Shown: positions 8,484 to 17,929, counted from the stretch's first letter. The stretch: DNA of 64,000 nt from Tolypothrix bouteillei VB521301 (GCF_000760695.4 NZ_JHEG04000001.1:4422895-4486894); one strand, 5' to 3'. The notes: generated by a model not told the origin, from the sequence alone. Translations and numbers: made by a program.

Positions 8484-10256
8484 ATGTATTTAAGATTCAA
8501 AACTCAAAACCCAAAACTCAAAATTCTACCACTGTTGTTGGTTTGGCTGGTCATTGGTTTTGGCTTGCGCCTGATGAACTTAACAGCTAAGCCTCCGTGG
8601 ACTGATGAATTTTCGACTCTAGTGTTTAGCTTGGGTAATAGTTTTTTACCTGTCCCTTTAGATAAACCGATTCCTATCGATATTTTGTTGCGCCCACTGC
8701 AACCCCAAATTGGCGTAGGGGTCAAAGACGTACTAACACACTTATTAAGAGAAAGCAATCATCCACCGCTTTACTTTATCCTGACTCACTACTGGACAAA
8801 ATTATTTCCTACCCAAGATGGTTTGGTTTCTTTGTGGGGAGCGCGATCGCTTGCTGCTTTTTTAGGTGCATTGTCTGTCCCTGCAATTTATGCTTTATCC
8901 AGGCTTACTTTTCGTTCCCGTTTGGTCAGCCATATCGCTGCTGCAATTATGGCTACTTCTCCCTATGCCATTTTTCTAGCACAGGAAGCCCGTCATTATA
9001 CATTGGCAATTTTATGGGTTATTGCTTCTCTCGCCTGCTTGGTTATTGCTACACGACACATTAAGGAACGCACTCAGCTACCCTTATGGATTGTCTTTTG
9101 TTGGACGGGAATTAATGCTTTAGGTATCGCGTCTCATTACTTTTTTACACTCACTCTTTGCGCCGAAGCTTGTGTTTTACTTTTTCTCGCTTGGCTGCAG
9201 TGGGAACACCGAGACAACAGAGGTGGGGAGAACAAGGAAGATGATTCTACTTTATCTACCCCCTCTTCCGTGTCTCCCTTGTCTACTCCATCCCCCCATC
9301 CTCTTAACACCTGGTTCCGAATAGGTGCGGTTGCGGCTGGTACACTTATTTCAGGGTTAGTTTGGGTACCTGTATTTTTACAGAACAGCTATGGTAATAA
9401 GTTAACAGAGTGGATTCAAAGCCCGCAACATGGGATGGCTTGGATAAATCCCATATTTCAATCTCTAGCTGCATGGATTACGATGATTTGCTTGTTACCT
9501 GTAGAAGCAGCAAATCTCGTCGTAATAATTATCTCCGGGCTGATCATGCTGATTTTCTTTGTTTGGGTTGTCCCAATTTTGCTTGATGGTGTGAAGGTTC
9601 AACTCAAACAACCAAAAACCCGTGTGATGGCGCAGGTATTTGCAGTATTCACTGTTAGTGCGATCGCATTATTTTTCACAATTACTTATTTTTTTGGTAT
9701 TGATTTAACGCGAGGCGCTCGTTATAACTTTGTCTACTTTCCCGCAGTCATAATTTTACTTGGAGCCAGTCTTGCAGTGTGTTGGAGTAACAAAGAAAAA
9801 GTAAGATGGGGAGTGAGCGGGAAACAAGCAGTAGCGATCGTTGTTGTGATGGGAATGGTAAGTGCTATAACTGTAACTTGCAATCTCGGTTATCAAAAAT
9901 ACTATCGCCCGGATTTATTTGTACAAATTATCCAACAAACTTCTCGCGTACCCATTTTAATTGCGACTACTCAAAAAACTCACGTACACATTGGTGAAAT
10001 GATGGGAGTCGCAAGGGAGTTTAAGATTCAAAGTTTAAAATTCATAACTCCACAGTTTTTGCTAGCACATCAAAATGAAGATGCAAACACTTCTACCAAT
10101 GCTCTACAAAATACGTTAAAGGTACTATCGCGCCCCTTAGATTTATGGGTAGTGAATTTTTACGCACCTCTACCAGAAGAAGTTACAAATTGTACCATTG
10201 ATAGTCGCTCTTTACCAGCAGTTAATGGTTATGAATACAAACTGTACCACTGTTAG
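8484..10256 (+). CDS. Multi-pass membrane glycosyltransferase (GT39/ArnT-like)
   Basis: Protein of 590 aa with 10 or more predicted membrane helices. The first lumenal loop has PPWTDEFSTLVF, with the acidic residues expected of GT-C enzymes, and is followed by SNHPPLYFILTHYWTKLF, typical of the PMT_2/ArnT group. It probably moves sugar from a polyprenyl phosphate donor to a glycan or lipid; the upstream GT2-GtrA gene could supply the donor. Two segments are odd. Residues 3-13 and about 246-272 (poly Ser/Thr/Pro) are encoded by DNA like the intergenic tandem repeats of this genome. The start at 8484 is therefore uncertain; a later one inside the first helix region is possible. Confidence 0.8.
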   Translation: MYLRFKTQNPKLKILPLLLVWLVIGFGLRLMNLTAKPPWTDEFSTLVFSLGNSFLPVPLDKPIPIDILLRPLQPQIGVGVKDVLTHLLRESNHPPLYFILTHYWTKLFPTQDGLVSLWGARSLAAFLGALSVPAIYALSRLTFRSRLVSHIAAAIMATSPYAIFLAQEARHYTLAILWVIASLACLVIATRHIKERTQLPLWIVFCWTGINALGIASHYFFTLTLCAEACVLLFLAWLQWEHRDNRGGENKEDDSTLSTPSSVSPLSTPSPHPLNTWFRIGAVAAGTLISGLVWVPVFLQNSYGNKLTEWIQSPQHGMAWINPIFQSLAAWITMICLLPVEAANLVVIIISGLIMLIFFVWVVPILLDGVKVQLKQPKTRVMAQVFAVFTVSAIALFFTITYFFGIDLTRGARYNFVYFPAVIILLGASLAVCWSNKEKVRWGVSGKQAVAIVVVMGMVSAITVTCNLGYQKYYRPDLFVQIIQQTSRVPILIATTQKTHVHIGEMMGVAREFKIQSLKFITPQFLLAHQNEDANTSTNALQNTLKVLSRPLDLWVVNFYAPLPEEVTNCTIDSRSLPAVNGYEYKLYHC

Positions 10257-10582
10257 CCATTAGCCATTAGCCCTATCTCAGGAGCACAGACGCTATGTGC
10301 AAGGCACACGCTTCGCGATGCCTTTGGGCTATGCCCGTAAGGGCTATACGCCAGTCCCCAGGGTATGGGAAACCCCTCCCTTGTTCGCCCTATCTCAGGA
10401 GCACAGACGCTATGTGCAAGGCACACGCTTCGCGATGCGAAGCTATGCCCGTAAGGGCTATACGGGTTCGCCAGTCCCGGTGGTCGCGGGAAACCCGCCT
10501 GCAGCACTAGACTTACCGCCTACTTTCTCTGGACTCACCATTAGCCATTAGCCATTAGCCATTAGCTATTAGCCATTAGCTA
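10257..10582. repeat. Duplicated palindromic repeat plus CCATTAG heptamers
   Basis: Two near-identical direct copies of about 80 bases (10270-10350 and 10389-10470) contain CTATCTCAGGAGCACAGACG, then CTTCGCGATGC, then the hairpin GCCCGTAAGGGC. Between and after them lie GGGAAACCC blocks. On both sides runs the heptamer CCATTAG/CTATTAG (10251-10270 and 10538-10590), the last copies reaching the stop codon of the DUF3318 gene. Frames opened by the repeat are not genes. Confidence 0.75.
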
Positions 10583-11182
10583 TTAGCCATCTTTTGGAAT
10601 TCCCACAGGAGATAATCCAGCTATAACGCGTAAATTTTGGCTGCGGAGTAATTCGATAAAATCTAGCCCGTTACGTCCTTCAATCTTGGCTACAGCCTCA
10701 ATAGCAGATAACAAATGCTCGGCGGCTTCCACTTCCGAGTAACCCCGTCGCGCTGCTATGCGAATAGCTGCTTCATCAGCACCAATCTCTGATTCTTGAG
10801 AACGATTCATACGCCATATGCGAAATAGCGCTATCCCGGTTAATCCACAAGCTACAACTATACCAACTGCATCTGCTTGGGCTGATTCTACAAATCCTCC
10901 TAAAAGACCGGCTACAGCTATACCTTGATAGATATCGGGCTTAAACCATTTGACGCCTATTAACCAACTGACAGTTCGCAACAGTAACAAGTCCCGTTGT
11001 GGTTTTGTCATGCGACGCCACAAATCGAAGTTAATATAGACTGGTCTGTCTTGATTCCAAGGCAGTGGTAAGGAAGCGTCTATCACCTTTTGCTGTTCTG
11101 GTTTGCTGACGATTTTTGTCAGCATACGTCCAGAAGCAGGCATAATATCTATCAAACGACGTATTTCAACATTTGGTTCCAT
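10583..11182 (-). CDS. DUF3318 membrane protein
   Basis: Cyanobacterial conserved protein of 199 aa, assigned to DUF3318 by its start (MEPNVEIRRLIDIMPASGRM) and by VYINFDLWRRMTKPQRDLLLLRTVSWL. Two hydrophobic helices lie about residues 88-120; the C-terminal part (ADEAAIRIAARRGYSEVEAAEHLLSAIE) is helical and probably cytoplasmic. Function is unknown. It is transcribed away from the zinc-ribbon gene; a 20-bp palindrome lies 46 bases upstream of its ATG. Confidence 0.8.
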   Translation of the reverse strand: MEPNVEIRRLIDIMPASGRMLTKIVSKPEQQKVIDASLPLPWNQDRPVYINFDLWRRMTKPQRDLLLLRTVSWLIGVKWFKPDIYQGIAVAGLLGGFVESAQADAVGIVVACGLTGIALFRIWRMNRSQESEIGADEAAIRIAARRGYSEVEAAEHLLSAIEAVAKIEGRNGLDFIELLRSQNLRVIAGLSPVGIPKDG

Positions 11183-11228
11183 CTTTAGCTATCAGCTACT
11201 AGCTTTCACCTCTAATAAAACTTTTGAT

Positions 11229-11248
11229 ATAAGGTAAGATTACCTTAT
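11229..11248. promoter_or_regulatory. Perfect palindrome, candidate operator
   Basis: Two 9-base arms, ATAAGGTAA and TTACCTTAT, flank a GA centre. It lies in the divergent gap between the DUF3318 gene (start 11182) and the zinc-ribbon gene (start 11375). AT-rich arms and two-fold symmetry suit a dimeric repressor; the regulator is unknown. Confidence 0.4.
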
Positions 11249-11374
11249 TTATTTACATAATAGACAAGTACAAGACAAAACACTGTCGATAGTCATTTTT
11301 ACTTAACAACTGATGGCTTATACCCAGACGCGCCATAACGCGCCTCTACAACTATTAACTAATAGTAAATAATT

Positions 11375-11632
11375 ATGGACGCTTTTACTCCTATTCCCCC
11401 CAATTGGACAACTCAAGCAACTCATGCTTATGAATTTTGCTGTCCCCAATGTCGCTCAAGTAGTTTAGAAGCCGTACAAGTTTGGATAAATCGTCGTTCG
11501 CCTGTGTTAACCGAACAAAACCGACGCAAATGGCAAGAGTTTTACCAATGCCATTGCGGTTCTGTTTGGTGGGCTTGGAGTAGCGATCGCCCCCCAAGCG
11601 ATTTATTGTCTTCAGAAAATGGTAATGGTTAA
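11375..11632 (+). CDS. Small zinc-ribbon-like protein
   Basis: Protein of 85 aa with CCPQC (about residues 23-27) and CHCGSVWWAW (about 62-71), giving a Cys-x2-Cys/Cys-x-Cys arrangement that can bind one zinc ion. The middle (EAVQVWINRRSPVLTEQNRRKWQEFYQC) is basic. I recognise it as a conserved cyanobacterial type but not by function. It ends 36 bases before a strong hairpin. Confidence 0.65.
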   Translation: MDAFTPIPPNWTTQATHAYEFCCPQCRSSSLEAVQVWINRRSPVLTEQNRRKWQEFYQCHCGSVWWAWSSDRPPSDLLSSENGNG

Positions 11633-11661
11633 TGGCTACCAACCACTAACAAATCACAAAT

Positions 11662-11687
11662 AAAAAAGGGCGCAATGCCTTGCGCCC
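11662..11687 (-). terminator. Rho-independent terminator of the porin gene
   Basis: GGGCGCAA (11668-11675), loop TGCC, TTGCGCCC (11680-11687). On the minus strand the stem is followed by a run of T (the AAAAAA at 11662-11667), as expected for the end of the porin transcript. A near-identical stem occurs at 47163-47182. Confidence 0.75.
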
Positions 11688-11740
11688 CCACTAACTTTTC
11701 CCTAACTCACTAAGAGTCAGTTTTTTGTGAGAGACAAGTG

Positions 11741-13435
11741 TTAGAAAGTAAAGGTAGTACGCAGTGTACCTACATAAATGGTGTCGTTGTCGTTGTTGTG
11801 TTCTGGGTTGAAGATAACCAATACACCAGGAGTAATGGCAATGTTGTTAGACAGTTGGAGTCTGTACAACGCCTCTAAGTGGTAGGATGTGTCATCATCT
11901 TCACGACGAACGCCGTTTGCTTGAACAAAGTCGTTGTCACCTGCTTTTGGTGGTTGACCGAAGATAATGCCGAGTAAGTTACCTTCTCTACCAAAGTCTT
12001 TGAAGGCTAATGTTGCAGCCCAGTAATTAAAGTCTGCATCATCTCCTTCACGAGGACCGCTCTTAGCTTCTGCTTCGCTATAGCCATACCAACCACCGAT
12101 GGTTATATTCTTGCTCAATCTGAAAGCAGCTTCTACACCGTAGTGGTTAGCGGTGAGTGCAGCACCATTAAAGGGGTTGTTTGCATATTGGCTACCTGTA
12201 GAAGAGAACAGGTTGATACCATTCTCGCTGTTTTGATAGGTACGGGCGTAGGTCAAACCAATACTTAGTGCTTGGTTGGGTTGGAAGGATAGCTGACCAA
12301 TGGCTGCGTATGAACCATTGAAAATACCTCTACCTAAGCCTGGATTACTTGCTCCCGATCCCGTACCTGTGACTATATTACTTGCTGACCCTGCTAGATA
12401 GCCTGCTGATAAGGTGATGGGTCCTCTTGGATTGAGTGTAATGGTTGCACCTGCGCCACCTTGACCTTGACGGTAGATGGGGCTAAAACGACCGTAACGA
12501 CCGATCGCGCCTCTTCCATCACTTGCGAGGTCGGGGTTTAAGTTATTGATGTTGTCGTAAAACTCACCACTGCTAGCATCAATCTTGATACGCACTGCTT
12601 CACCCAGATTGAAGCTGTAGTTGAGTTTATCTATTTCAATATCATTGTTATTATTGTCGTCAAACGACAGACGGGTCATGTTAGTACCCGTAACGTTCGT
12701 ACCGTATGGGGTAGTATTTCGTGCTTGCAAGCGAGTGACTAACAGGTCTTTTCCAGTGAAACTGGTGTTTAATCTGAGACGAACGCGATCCGAAAAAATG
12801 GGGTTTGTCTCTAAGTCATCATTGGCATTGTTACCTGGATTTCCATCATTATCTGGGTCTGTAACACCAGAAGGAACTGCTCTCTCATTTCCAAAGACTT
12901 CAGATATGTTGAAGATGACTTCCCCAACCAACTTGGTTGTGGTAGAGAATTGATTGGCCTCTAATTCAGCAGTGCGGGCTTCTAGAGCATCTACACGACC
13001 GCGCAAAGTAGCCAATTCAGCTGAGAATTCCTCTTGCAAGCGCTGTAAGGTAGCCAGGTCTTCTTTCCGAACCAAGTCAGCAGTGGCTGTTGCAATTAGT
13101 TCGTTCACTCTGTCCAAACAAGCGTTCAAACCTGCAGCAAACTCATAACGGGTCATAGCACGGTTACCGCGATAAGTTCCGTTAGGGTAACCTGCTATAC
13201 AACCGTACCGCTCAACCAAGGATTGTAATGCTTGGAATGCCCAATCAGTGGGTTGTACGTCAGAAAATTGAGAAACGGATGTTACCTGACCGAGGCTGTT
13301 ATTTTGTTCTTCTAATTGAGCAACGGAGGTCATGTTTTCAGTCACTTCTCCAGCTAAAGCACTATTAGCTGTGAAGAATGTTGCCGCAAGAACAACCGGG
13401 CTTAACTTCAACAATTTCCCAGATACTTTTCTCAT
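11741..13435 (-). CDS. SLH-domain / OprB-type outer membrane porin
   Basis: Major cyanobacterial porin type, 564 aa. Order: signal peptide (residues 1-29, ANSALA), one SLH domain (about 53-115, FSDVQPTDWAFQALQSLVERYGC and GYPNGTYRGNRAMTRYEFAAGLNACLD), a coiled coil (about 125-160) and an OprB-like 16-strand barrel ending in the outer membrane signature TLRTTFTF. The SLH domain is thought to bind peptidoglycan-linked polymer. Related proteins are described as iron-uptake or general ion porins. The gene is monocistronic, with an AT-rich promoter region and a strong terminator. Confidence 0.88.
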   Translation of the reverse strand: MRKVSGKLLKLSPVVLAATFFTANSALAGEVTENMTSVAQLEEQNNSLGQVTSVSQFSDVQPTDWAFQALQSLVERYGCIAGYPNGTYRGNRAMTRYEFAAGLNACLDRVNELIATATADLVRKEDLATLQRLQEEFSAELATLRGRVDALEARTAELEANQFSTTTKLVGEVIFNISEVFGNERAVPSGVTDPDNDGNPGNNANDDLETNPIFSDRVRLRLNTSFTGKDLLVTRLQARNTTPYGTNVTGTNMTRLSFDDNNNNDIEIDKLNYSFNLGEAVRIKIDASSGEFYDNINNLNPDLASDGRGAIGRYGRFSPIYRQGQGGAGATITLNPRGPITLSAGYLAGSASNIVTGTGSGASNPGLGRGIFNGSYAAIGQLSFQPNQALSIGLTYARTYQNSENGINLFSSTGSQYANNPFNGAALTANHYGVEAAFRLSKNITIGGWYGYSEAEAKSGPREGDDADFNYWAATLAFKDFGREGNLLGIIFGQPPKAGDNDFVQANGVRREDDDTSYHLEALYRLQLSNNIAITPGVLVIFNPEHNNDNDTIYVGTLRTTFTF

Positions 13436-13579
13436 AGTTTTGTCTCACTCACACCTACTAACTCAACCGTGATATAATTCCCAAAAATAAAAAAATTGGG
13501 ATTTACTAACGATATCTAGTAAGGATTATACCAGATGTTCTTATTGATTAAAAGTTGCTAGAACATCTCTTATGTATAG

Positions 13580-14179
13580 TTATTTCTTATCTTGAAAACA
13601 CAATACTACGCGGCGCTTGTGGCGTAACAGAGAGCCTTCTTCTTCAAACTGCTGAAGAAGCCGCGTGACTGTTACTCTTGTTGTATTTAAGACTTCTGCC
13701 ATCTCTTGATGGGTAACATTGAGTTCTATTAATTTACCTTGTTCTACATCACGACCAAACTTTTCACTTAACCAAACAAGAAATTGCCACAAGCGTAAAG
13801 AAATGGGTTTGCGATGTACTATACTTAGAAGTTCTTCTGCTTGTTGAATGTGAGATAGCAAAGCGTTTATATCTTGATTCCATAAATGAGGTGGAACAAT
13901 ACTTGCTTCTACGCTAGTTAAACACTCTATTTGATACGGCTTTACTCTAGATAAGGGATGACCAACAAGTTCCCCACTTCCCCAGTAACCTAAAGTGATA
14001 AATGTACCATCTTCACTCCAGGTTAATGTCCGAACAGCCCCTCGCTCAATTCTCCACAGAACGTCATTACGTGCTGGAATAATTTCACGACGGGTAAACA
14101 ATCGTTGTGGTAACTGACTGTTGGAGGTGGGGCTAGGCGGTTGGGTAGTGTTTGGCGTGCGACTTGTGGAATAGATCAT
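13580..14179 (-). CDS. Crp/Fnr-family transcription regulator
   Basis: Regulator of 199 aa from the chosen ATG. The N-terminal half is a cupin-like effector domain (about 35-110, DVLWRIERGAVRTLTWSEDGTFITLGYWGSGELVGH) and the C-terminal half a winged helix with recognition region VTHQEMAEVLNTTRVTVTRLLQQFEEEG (about 150-178). The effector pocket lacks the RxS phosphate-binding motif of cAMP-binding Crp. It is not NtcA by sequence. An in-frame GTG at 14233 would add 18 aa of low complexity; neither start has a clear ribosome binding site. It lies between the porin and the phosphate genes; its targets are unknown. Confidence 0.85.
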   Translation of the reverse strand: MIYSTSRTPNTTQPPSPTSNSQLPQRLFTRREIIPARNDVLWRIERGAVRTLTWSEDGTFITLGYWGSGELVGHPLSRVKPYQIECLTSVEASIVPPHLWNQDINALLSHIQQAEELLSIVHRKPISLRLWQFLVWLSEKFGRDVEQGKLIELNVTHQEMAEVLNTTRVTVTRLLQQFEEEGSLLRHKRRVVLCFQDKK

Positions 14180-14522
14180 AGTCGTGGGGTGTTTATTAGT
14201 AGAGTGGGATAGTTTAACTGAGCCAAGAGCCACAGGACATACTCTGAAATTTGCAAGGAGATGCTAACTCGGGAATCTTTTAAATCAAACTTCTGATACA
14301 AAATATTCTCTTTTGCCTTAACTTCAGTCAAAAGGTGGATTTTGGCAGATAAGAAACTTTGATATCTTAAAATCATCTTGATTATTTGAGATATTTTTAT
14401 CTGGAGAAATTTTTATCGAGAAAAGAGTTAAGCGGTAAGAAGCCGCCTCTAAAAATATTTTTCTTGTTTGAAAAAAAATGGAACTAGCAGTAGATAAAGA
14501 TAGTCTACTGCCGATCGCACAA

Positions 14523-16766
14523 TTAAACAACTTGTGACCTTGAAATAGCTACGACAGCCGGTCGCGGAGGAGCGTCAGGAGTTTTGCTGGGCCAATTCGA
14601 GCCAATGGGAACCTGGCGAGATTGTATAAATTCTTCACCTGTGGTTGTTGTTAAAAGAAACTTTCTCGTCTCTGATTGCTGGTTTTTCCGCACTCCATTT
14701 GCCTCCCCTGGGTGCTGTATGGAAAGAAACATTGTTGCCCTGTCCTGAGAAAAACAAGGTCCCGTTGTTTCGCACTCCATGGGTCCGATCGCAAATAGGA
14801 AAGCCCGACCTGCATTTTCTCCTGATGTAGGAATATGCCACAAAGCATTGTTCCCAAACAAACCAGAAATGCTAGCTGGTTTTCCATTCTTACTACGGGA
14901 TTCTACTGAATTATTCATCTTACCAGTAGACATATCTGTCACCATCCAGACACTGCCATCGTCATCGAGTAATAAATTGTCTGGATTAGCAAAACCCATA
15001 CCACCTGCTGATGGTTCGCCACCTGTAGCAAGCATGACCCAACGGAAGTTCATGGCTGCGGGCTCGCGACCCTCTTCTTGCAAGCGCATAACCCAGCCGT
15101 ATTCATAGGGAGTTTCACCTTTGGGACCTTTGAATACACTGGTATCGGGACCACCTTCACCATCAGGCGAGCCAGAAGTAAAACTAATGTAAAGGTCACC
15201 ATTGGGGTCTATTTCCGTATCTTCAGGACGCGCCGTACAAGTTGCACCTGCTGCATTAGCTGCGTAGTGAGCGTCAATTAATATCGCACCTTGTTTTTCC
15301 TGTGGAGTTCCTAGATAAAGGTCTCCCAGTTGTTTGAACCGTTTTTTGTACTGAGCAATTTGCTCGTCTTGATTTGCTTCAAAATCTCCCCCTTGAACGC
15401 GGGGCGGGAGTTTCTGCAAGCCTCGCACGTCTTTTGGTGTTTCCTTTGCAGGACCTTTTGGTAAGCGAATGAGGTTTCCTGCAATGGTACTTGGAAGATC
15501 GGGCTCGATAGGTGTATCAGCTTTAAGAGGAATCCAGCGACCCGTACCATCAGCATTAAATTTGGCTGCGTAAAGCATTCCCTGTTTCAGCAACCGGGAA
15601 TTCGTTTTATCTTTGGGATCGCTGACTTTGTCGCGGCTGACAAATTTGTAAATATGTCCTCCCCTGCGATCGCAACCGGAGTAAAATGCCAGTTGTTTTC
15701 CAGCTTCTACCCGTACACCCACAGCTTCGTGGTGATAGCGTCCCAACCAAGTGTGTTTTGTCCCGTAGTCATTGGGGTTAGCGGGATCGACTTCCACAAT
15801 CCAACCATATTTATTGCCAGATAGACCGAAAACATTTCCCTGTCCGAAAAGTTCCTCATCACCTAGACCAAAAGGGCGCTTTTCTGGGTCAAAGGATGTA
15901 CCATCAGCATACACGGGTTCTGGAACTTGAGCTTGAAAATTTTCTTCAGCACTCAGGACTGTACCCCAAGGCGTTGTTCCACCAGCACAGTTGGCGAAAG
16001 AACCGATAATGCGATCGCCCAACTTATCTATATATCCCAATCCCTGTTTTTTAACAAATACTGCGACTGCAGGTCCGGTTGCTTTTAAATATCGCCCATC
16101 TTCTAACCCAGACACCCCGCTGATGCGTCTATCTGCTTTAGAGTTTGTGCGTTCCCACTTACCATCTGCTGTTTTGCGAATTGAGATAATACCCAATCCT
16201 TGATCGAGAAGAGCTTCTTTACAGATTTCTTTTATTTGAGCTTTGATAGAATTGTTTTCTGGTAATCCAAAGGCATTCACCTCGTTTTTTCCAGATTTAT
16301 TTGCTTTCAGCGCTGTTTTTACCTCATCAAACGGTAATGATTTTCCAATCACTTGCTGATATGTTTGCATCCAAGGTATGGCGCTGATATATTCAAAATT
16401 AATTGATAAATAGCCTTCGTTTTCCCCTGTTTGCACAAACGATAAGTAATCGTTATTGTAGCCAAAACGAGAATTACCTACTTTATCACCCCACGCAGCG
16501 ACGACTTGGTACTGATACCCCTCTGGCAATATCAAATCATCTTGTATTTCAAAAGCACTATACTGCTGCTTTTGCTCTTCAGGTCGGAAACCAGCTGTTT
16601 CTAGGGGAATTGGACCTTTAATTGGTTTAAACGTAAACGTTGCTTTTGTATTTTGCGGGGTAGGTTGCACTGCAACTTTTGTATCGCATCCTCCCAGGGA
16701 GCTCAGTGCGACTGTACCTGCACTTCCTCCCACCAACAGCAAGAAATCCCGACGTGTGATACTCAT
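14523..16766 (-). CDS. phoX: PhoX-type alkaline phosphatase (DUF839)
   Basis: Exported protein of 747 aa. The start is a Tat signal (TRRDFLLLVGG, then SLGGC) consistent with export in folded form, followed by a PhoX/DUF839 propeller. GGTTPWGTVLSAEENF (about 265-280) is the conserved metal-binding block; GRYHHEAVGVRVEAGK, YSGCDRRGGHIYKFVS and DNLLLDDDGSVWMVTDMS are further family blocks. PhoX enzymes use Ca2+/Fe3+ and release phosphate from organic esters outside the cytoplasm. ATG at 16766 is preferred over an upstream TTG at 16778. It lies next to phoU, sphS and sphR on the same strand, so control by phosphate starvation is likely. Confidence 0.85.
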   Translation of the reverse strand: MSITRRDFLLLVGGSAGTVALSSLGGCDTKVAVQPTPQNTKATFTFKPIKGPIPLETAGFRPEEQKQQYSAFEIQDDLILPEGYQYQVVAAWGDKVGNSRFGYNNDYLSFVQTGENEGYLSINFEYISAIPWMQTYQQVIGKSLPFDEVKTALKANKSGKNEVNAFGLPENNSIKAQIKEICKEALLDQGLGIISIRKTADGKWERTNSKADRRISGVSGLEDGRYLKATGPAVAVFVKKQGLGYIDKLGDRIIGSFANCAGGTTPWGTVLSAEENFQAQVPEPVYADGTSFDPEKRPFGLGDEELFGQGNVFGLSGNKYGWIVEVDPANPNDYGTKHTWLGRYHHEAVGVRVEAGKQLAFYSGCDRRGGHIYKFVSRDKVSDPKDKTNSRLLKQGMLYAAKFNADGTGRWIPLKADTPIEPDLPSTIAGNLIRLPKGPAKETPKDVRGLQKLPPRVQGGDFEANQDEQIAQYKKRFKQLGDLYLGTPQEKQGAILIDAHYAANAAGATCTARPEDTEIDPNGDLYISFTSGSPDGEGGPDTSVFKGPKGETPYEYGWVMRLQEEGREPAAMNFRWVMLATGGEPSAGGMGFANPDNLLLDDDGSVWMVTDMSTGKMNNSVESRSKNGKPASISGLFGNNALWHIPTSGENAGRAFLFAIGPMECETTGPCFSQDRATMFLSIQHPGEANGVRKNQQSETRKFLLTTTTGEEFIQSRQVPIGSNWPSKTPDAPPRPAVVAISRSQVV

Positions 16767-16845
16767 CTGCTTAATCAATTACACTTGTGCCATCTGTAAG
16801 ATAGCAAACAACTTTTATGCTGTTTCTGCTTAATGTAAAGGTGTA

Positions 16846-16864
16846 AGTTTAAGAACAGGTAAGC
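16846..16864 (-). promoter_or_regulatory. Weak Pho-box-like repeats upstream of phoX
   Basis: Plus-strand AGTTTAAG (16846-16853) and AGGTAAGC (16857-16864) are spaced 11 bases apart and resemble the reverse complement of the cyanobacterial Pho box (CTTAACCT repeated with 3-base spacers). Only the first copy matches well (7 of 8). It sits about 80-100 bases upstream of the phoX start. The remainder of 16779-17232 is AT-rich with no gene. Confidence 0.3.
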
Positions 16865-17232
16865 TTTTGATAAAATGTGTACTATTTAACACATATGTAA
16901 TTCTGTTATCTTTGATATTTTTTATAAGTATTTCTTATTATATTGCGTCCTATCGGTTTTTGAAACTATGTGTGGAAAGGTTAGGGGGATCTAACAACAA
17001 ACCCTAAGCCCGTGAGAAATCTTCAACAGGGGGGAAGTAGGATTGCGATCGCATTGATTTTTCTAATTTGATTTTTACTCTCGCTCGAGAACGGGCACAC
17101 CTATCAACAGAGGGAATTTAAAAATCAAAAGGTTTATACCAAAAAAATCGACAACAGGCGCAATAACGAACAATCTGCATTGCGAGCGGAAACGTTCTCG
17201 ATCCCCAAACCCTACTCTCCGATCCCTGCGTT

Positions 17233-17919
17233 TCAATGTCTTTGACCTGTCACAATGTAAGCTACACGTTGACCGATATTAGTTGCGTGATCCGCCATGC
17301 GTTCCAAGCAACGGATTGCTAGGACAAGCAGTAAGATTGGCTCAATCACTCCAGGAACGTCCTTCTGATGTGCTAGGGTCTGATAGAGCCGATCGTAAGC
17401 GTTATCTACAGCATCATCCAGTTGCTTTATATACCGCCCACCTACATCATCCAAATCTGCCAATGCTACCAAACTGGTTGCCAACATAGCTTGAGCGTGG
17501 TGAGACATATCGGCAATCTCTGGTAAAGAAGGATGAGGCGGGTAAGGGAAAATTTTAATTGCGATTTCTGTCAAATCTTCAGCGTAATCTCCTATACGTT
17601 CTAAATCGCGTACAAGCTGCATAAAAGCACTTAAGCAGCGCAAATCTTGAGATGTAGGCGACAATTGGGTCATTATTGCCGCACAATCTGATTCAATTTG
17701 CCGATAAAAAGAATCAATTTGTTGGTCTAATGTCGGAAGTTCCTCAGCTACGGTTAGGTTACGAGTGAATAAAGCTTGGTGACTCAGGCGAAATGATTGT
17801 TCCACCAAAGCCCCCATACGCAATACATCTCTTTCCAATCGCCGAATCTCACGGCTTAGCTCAGGTCTTTCAGGGTTGGGACTGTGGAGGGGGACTTTCA
17901 CACTTGTAGTCTCAAACAT
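17233..17919 (-). CDS. phoU: Phosphate signalling protein PhoU
   Basis: PhoU of 228 aa from ATG 17919 (MFETTSVKVP). It has two similar three-helix bundles: REIRRLERDVLRMGALVEQSF with a following helix to about residue 110, and a second from about 125, ending in RCLERMADHATNIGQRVAYIVTG, the conserved metal-binding signature. PhoU links the Pst transporter to the histidine kinase and damps the Pho response when phosphate is plentiful. It starts 10 bases after the sphS stop, so the two are probably cotranscribed. A longer in-frame reading from 17994 would overlap sphS and is rejected. Confidence 0.93.
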   Translation of the reverse strand: MFETTSVKVPLHSPNPERPELSREIRRLERDVLRMGALVEQSFRLSHQALFTRNLTVAEELPTLDQQIDSFYRQIESDCAAIMTQLSPTSQDLRCLSAFMQLVRDLERIGDYAEDLTEIAIKIFPYPPHPSLPEIADMSHHAQAMLATSLVALADLDDVGGRYIKQLDDAVDNAYDRLYQTLAHQKDVPGVIEPILLLVLAIRCLERMADHATNIGQRVAYIVTGQRH

Positions 17920-17929
17920 GAATATTTTA

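Noticed and set aside
12621..13148. Plus-strand frames inside the porin gene
   Set aside because: Shadow frames of the minus-strand porin, which has clear SLH and barrel features.
16876..16893. Crp-like site TGTGT-N8-ACACA upstream of phoX
   Set aside because: Spacing between the half sites is wrong for the Crp consensus (TGTGA-N6-TCACA), so it is left as a chance palindrome.
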